A stretch of 9,635 bases of DNA from positions 1 to 9,635 of the forward strand of contig CAJTSB010000046.1 in assembly GCA_910578825.1 (NCBI GenBank), given 5' to 3'. Under the pieces are notes generated by a model. It ran no database searches. It was not told the origin of the DNA and worked only from the letters and a program-made list of their open reading frames with translations. Origin of the DNA: an uncultured Lachnospiraceae bacterium (GTDB lineage Bacteria > Bacillota > Clostridia > Lachnospirales > Lachnospiraceae). The position numbers and the translations under genes were made by a program. Shown one piece after another: positions 7,214-9,635 of this stretch; positions within the stretch are counted from its first letter, which is position 1, and each line of letters begins with the position of its first letter.

Positions 7214-7270
7214 ATGTTATTGTCATCAAGAAACTGGTTTTGGGATTTGCTTCATAAGATTTGGAGATAG
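7214..7270 (+). CDS. 18-residue Trp-rich amphipathic peptide
   Basis: Short frame encoding MLLSSRNWFWDLLHKIWR. The ribosome site is exceptional: AAGGAGGAGG runs up to 7205, with the final GGAGG 8 nt before the ATG, better than that of any other gene here. It is the first frame after the predicted LytTR-controlled promoter. On a helix, F9, L12, L13, I16 and W17 gather on one face and R6, N7, D11, H14, K15 and R18 on the other, giving an amphipathic cationic peptide (net about +2) with three Trp. There is no separate leader, no Cys and no modification motif. It resembles in kind, not in sequence, leaderless membrane-active peptides such as delta-haemolysin or phenol-soluble modulins. It could be a secreted signal, a lytic peptide or a translated leader. 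The family is not recognised. Confidence 0.55.
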   Translation: MLLSSRNWFWDLLHKIWR

Positions 7271-7323
7271 AGTGTAGTATGAAGTATTTAATTTGGTAGT
7301 ATAAGAAGAGGAAGGAGCTACAA

Positions 7324-7938
7324 ATGAAGAATAAGATAATATTAGCATTGGCGGTAGCCTTAACCATTGCATCAAGTGCAGTGGGAACAAAGACATATCT
7401 CTCTGCTAAGGAGGGGGAAAATTTGCAATGTACAATCAGCGCATCAAGAGAAGAATATGAGTTGGAAGACAGCATTGAGCAGGCGGATGCAGTTGCGGAA
7501 ATTAAAATTAATGGAATTATTGAAGAATTTGATAACGAAATCCCACAAACACTTCACAGAGCCAGTGTGATTAAGACATATAAAGGGGAGCTGCCGGAAG
7601 AGATAAAAGTTTTGCAGGATGGAACCAGGCAGATGCCTTTTAGTGATACGCCCTTGTTCAAGGAGGGAGAGAGATATATTTTAGTAATGAAAAAGACGGT
7701 GTCTCTGGCAGATAACAGTAACTCTTATTGGGTTTTAAAAGAGTATTTTGTTTCAGGCAATCAGGCGGTTGAGACGTTACCTACGGGAGAATTTGCCGCG
7801 GAGGAAACTGCAATAGATACATACGACTCAGCGAAGAGCTGGAACCGTGCGGTAAGCCACAAAGAATCGGCGCTGCCCTATGATTCCGAGGTCTTAGATA
7901 AATCTGATCTGGTCGAATATATAGAGGGGGTGCAGTAA
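7324..7938 (+). CDS. Secreted protein, possibly with an NTR/TIMP-like beta barrel
   Basis: A 204-residue exported protein of unknown function. A lysine-rich start and hydrophobic stretch (4-20) form a signal peptide, probably cut near residues 20-28; there is no lipobox. The region 50-125 follows the pattern seen in bacterial NTR-like (TIMP-like) domains: an EQADAVAEIKI strand, then HRASVIKTYKGELPEEIKVLQDG, then PLFKEGERYILVMKK. This match is by eye and tentative. It lacks the N-terminal Cys that true TIMPs use to reach a metalloprotease zinc; its only Cys is C36. AAGGAG lies 6 nt before the ATG. Its stop codon touches the start codon of the metzincin gene, which implies translational coupling and a shared task, for instance inhibitor, chaperone or partner of that protease. 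Confidence 0.8.
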   Translation: MKNKIILALAVALTIASSAVGTKTYLSAKEGENLQCTISASREEYELEDSIEQADAVAEIKINGIIEEFDNEIPQTLHRASVIKTYKGELPEEIKVLQDGTRQMPFSDTPLFKEGERYILVMKKTVSLADNSNSYWVLKEYFVSGNQAVETLPTGEFAAEETAIDTYDSAKSWNRAVSHKESALPYDSEVLDKSDLVEYIEGVQ

Positions 7939-8508
7939 ATGAGAAAGTTTAAAAAAAGAATTGTAAATGTATGTATTATAGCGTGTCTGCTTGCTATGGT
8001 ATCTACAACGACGGTATTTGCGACGATGGTTGCATATGGGAGTGAAAGGGCAGGATATATGGTTGCAACTACTCAATTGAGGAAAAAGACAAATACGTTT
8101 GACGACTCGGCGCTCAATAAAAAATATAAGAGTTATATGACTTATGGAGCAAAAGTTTGGAAAGAAAGCGGTGTTGTAACATTAAAAAGGGACAACACAT
8201 CTATAAACACTATTAAGATGTGTACTTCAAAGGATACATCGGCTGTTGCAACCACAACTCGCTATGGTGATAAGCGAACAGGAAGAGTAGTAATGTTCGA
8301 AATTTATTTAAACAAAGATATTATGAATGGGAGGGCAATTTCCAGAAATAGGGCTACTGCAGCTCATGAAATTGGACATACGCTCGGATTATTGGATTTA
8401 TACGAGAAGAGGAACAAAGGAAAATTGATGTACGGTATTACGGATAGGGAGACAACAAAACCAACAACAGCGGACATTAAGGGTGGAAAATACGCAACGA
8501 GAAAGTAG
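7939..8508 (+). CDS. Secreted metzincin zinc metalloprotease (matrixin-like)
   Basis: Predicted exported zinc endopeptidase of 189 residues (about 161 mature). The signal peptide has a KKR start, a hydrophobic core at 8-22 and a likely cut after A28 (VFA). The catalytic motif is H143-E144-x2-H147-x2-G150-x2-D153 (HEIGHTLGLLD): two His and an Asp as zinc ligands and E144 as the general base. A Met-turn follows at M164 (KLMYG), then PTTADIKGGKY, resembling the end of matrixin (M10-like) catalytic domains. Asp as third ligand occurs in snapalysins and many small bacterial metzincins. There is no obvious inhibitory propeptide or Cys switch, which makes the abutting upstream protein a candidate regulator. 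ATG 7939 follows directly on the upstream stop codon; the upstream GAGGGGGTG is its ribosome site. The substrate is unknown. Confidence 0.85.
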   Translation: MRKFKKRIVNVCIIACLLAMVSTTTVFATMVAYGSERAGYMVATTQLRKKTNTFDDSALNKKYKSYMTYGAKVWKESGVVTLKRDNTSINTIKMCTSKDTSAVATTTRYGDKRTGRVVMFEIYLNKDIMNGRAISRNRATAAHEIGHTLGLLDLYEKRNKGKLMYGITDRETTKPTTADIKGGKYATRK

Positions 8509-8521
8509 GGGGGGAGATAAA

Positions 8522-9322
8522 ATGAAATATAATAGAATGGGAAAAGTAATACTTATGATTGCCATGAGTTTCATGGTATTTGTGAATTCTGAAGTTGCCT
8601 ATGCGAGCAGTTTGATAGTAGAAGACGAGCAGCCTGATTTGGAAGAAGAGGCACAGGCAAAGGATGTGTATTATTCATTGGGCAAAGTTACAGATGCTTA
8701 TAAGTTTTATAAGGTAACGGTAAAAAATCCGGGAATGTTACGTATAAAGTTTACAGGCCTAAATGGCAATGTAAAAGCTGCACTTTTTGATTCTCAAAAA
8801 ATAATGCTTAGTAGTGAAACAACAGTTAAGGCTGCAAAACCACAGGCAACTTATTATGTAGGAAAAACGGGGACTTATTTTTTTAGGCTGAAGTGTGCAG
8901 CGGGAAAGACTGCAAATGCAAAATATATGTTTTCCAAGAGAATAAAGTTGGGAGGAACTACATTCGCGAAAGCAGATATTTTGAAAAAGGGTGTAAAAAA
9001 AAGCAGCATTTTTGGATTTGAGGGCAGTACCTCCCAAAAACAGTATTTTAAAATTAAAATTACAAACGAGGAATTAGTAAGGGTAAAGATTACCAAAGGA
9101 AATAGTTGTTCCGATGAAGATACTGTTTATATACGTATCTATAAATCAAATGACAAAAAAAATAGAGTTACATGGGGATGGATATATGAGGGTCAGGGAA
9201 AAGCAACTTTGTATATTAGAAATAGCAAGAATCATAAGACGATTCCAGGAACCTATTATATAGTGTTGTCTAAGGCGTTTAAAACATCTGGATTTGACTA
9301 TTCACTTACGTGGCTTAAGTAG
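8522..9322 (+). CDS. Secreted protein with two PPC-like beta-sandwich domains
   Basis: A 266-residue exported protein. The signal peptide covers 1-28 (AYA cut), followed by an acidic linker (33-45). Two units with the same strand pattern follow: about 46-138 (DAYKFYKVTVKNPGMLRIKF, later YYVGKTGTYFFRLK) and about 162-266 (QKQYFKIKITNEELVRVKI, later IPGTYYIVLSK and GFDYSLTWL). This pattern, a solvent-exposed start, 'Y/F-x-F/Y-K-V-T' strand and 'G-T-Y-Y/F' strand, resembles bacterial pre-peptidase C-terminal (PPC) domains, which often accompany secreted proteases and bind substrates or surfaces. Here it is a separate polypeptide. The frame is open from 8483, overlapping the protease gene, but the GGGGGGAG ribosome site and the signal peptide fix the start at 8522. 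It lies 13 nt after the metzincin gene, clearly in the same operon. The domain assignment is by eye. Confidence 0.8.
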   Translation: MKYNRMGKVILMIAMSFMVFVNSEVAYASSLIVEDEQPDLEEEAQAKDVYYSLGKVTDAYKFYKVTVKNPGMLRIKFTGLNGNVKAALFDSQKIMLSSETTVKAAKPQATYYVGKTGTYFFRLKCAAGKTANAKYMFSKRIKLGGTTFAKADILKKGVKKSSIFGFEGSTSQKQYFKIKITNEELVRVKITKGNSCSDEDTVYIRIYKSNDKKNRVTWGWIYEGQGKATLYIRNSKNHKTIPGTYYIVLSKAFKTSGFDYSLTWLK

Positions 9323-9337
9323 AAGAGTTAAGAAAGT

Positions 9338-9380
9338 GGCAGTCCTTGATGATTTATTTGAAAAGTTATCGAGGACTGCC
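9338..9380 (+). repeat. 12 bp inverted repeat before the last gene
   Basis: GGCAGTCCTTGA (9338-9349) pairs with TCGAGGACTGCC (9369-9380) along 12 positions with one G-U pair, around a 19 nt loop. It lies 15 nt after the stop of the PPC-like gene and 13 nt before the GGAGG ribosome site of the next. There is no U run, so it is not a standard terminator. An mRNA processing or stability element, or a protein-binding palindrome, is more likely. Confidence 0.6.
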
Positions 9381-9405
9381 TGGTAAGGAATTTGGAGGTA
9401 AGGGA

Positions 9406-9635
9406 ATGAGAAATATAATGAAAAAATTAAGTTTATGTCTGGCGTTTTTAATAATTACTATGACGAATATGCAGACGGTGTTTGCAGATCAAAATCCACC
9501 TTCTGGGCATGTGTTTACGCCGTGTGTGCTTGTAGATGAAATTACGAATAATTCGACGATTATTCCGGTGTATGTTTATGAAGATACAACGCTTTATGTT
9601 AAAAATGGGTCAAAAACTATATTTCATAAATTCTA
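9406..9635 (+). CDS. Secreted protein, N-terminal part (cut by window end)
   Basis: Open frame running off the window end with 76 complete codons. It starts at ATG 9406, 7 nt after GGAGG (9394-9398); ATG 9418 is a less likely alternative. A signal peptide is clear: MRNIMKK, a hydrophobic core at 8-19 and a VFA cut after A27. The mature part begins DQNPPSG and continues through VLVDEITNNSTIIPVYVYEDTT and LYVKNGSK, a strand pattern that faintly recalls bacterial Ig-like (Big) repeats of surface proteins. The family cannot be decided from this fragment. It is the fourth successive gene for an exported protein and shares the A+T-rich codon use of its neighbours, so it probably belongs to the same set, with the hairpin at 9338-9380 perhaps setting its level. 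Confidence 0.8.
   Translation, partial: MRNIMKKLSLCLAFLIITMTNMQTVFADQNPPSGHVFTPCVLVDEITNNSTIIPVYVYEDTTLYVKNGSKTIFHKF

Noticed and set aside
5788..7323. An agrB/agrD pair supplying a cyclic peptide for the AgrC-like kinase
   Set aside because: No AgrB-like membrane protease frame or AgrD-like Cys-containing precursor exists in the window; the only small peptide (7214-7270) has no Cys.
8483..8521. Start of the PPC-like protein at ATG 8483
   Set aside because: It overlaps the protease gene and would put 13 polar residues ahead of a clear signal peptide; a strong ribosome site supports 8522.

Overview
The window looks like the chromosome of an anaerobic Clostridia bacterium, most likely a member of the Lachnospiraceae. 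The best evidence is the pair formed by a SCIFF precursor peptide (six cysteines in a peptide of about 45 residues) and its radical SAM/SPASM maturase, which is close to a signature of Clostridia. The single-chain SecDF, strong AGGAGG-type ribosome sites and moderate G+C in the conserved genes agree with this. All genes lie on the + strand.

Region 1 (about 1-5000) is conserved chromosomal core. It holds an ExoA/ExoIII-type AP endonuclease (162-923); scfA, encoding a 46-residue SCIFF precursor, behind a good extended -10 promoter (1007-1213); scfB, its thioether-forming maturase (1360-2727), behind two small hairpins; and a fused SecDF translocase accessory protein (2849-4996) followed by a terminator-like hairpin.

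Region 2 (about 5000-7110) is a two-component system. A LytTR response regulator (5084-5782) is followed 5 nt later by an AgrC-like GHKL sensor kinase with a multi-pass membrane domain (5788-7110).

Region 3 (7111 to the end) is a more A+T-rich accessory segment that appears to be the target of that system. Starting 10 bp after the kinase stop codon, two identical direct repeats (ACCGTTCGT, 20 bp apart) fit the form of a LytTR operator. A well-spaced promoter follows. The first reading frame after it encodes an 18-residue Trp-rich, cationic, amphipathic peptide with a near-perfect ribosome site. Then come four genes whose products all carry signal peptides: a protein resembling an NTR/TIMP-type beta barrel, a compact metzincin protease with HExxHxxGxxD and a Met-turn, a tandem beta-sandwich (PPC-like) protein, and the start of a further secreted protein cut by the window edge.

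My working reading of regions 2 and 3 is a self-contained signalling and secretion module: the kinase senses something outside the cell, the LytTR regulator activates the promoter at 7160-7189, and the output is a tiny membrane-active or signalling peptide plus a set of secreted proteins centred on a zinc protease. The repeats, promoter, peptide frame and protease motif are directly visible. The regulatory link and the peptide's role are inference. I know of no named system with this composition, but I could not search.
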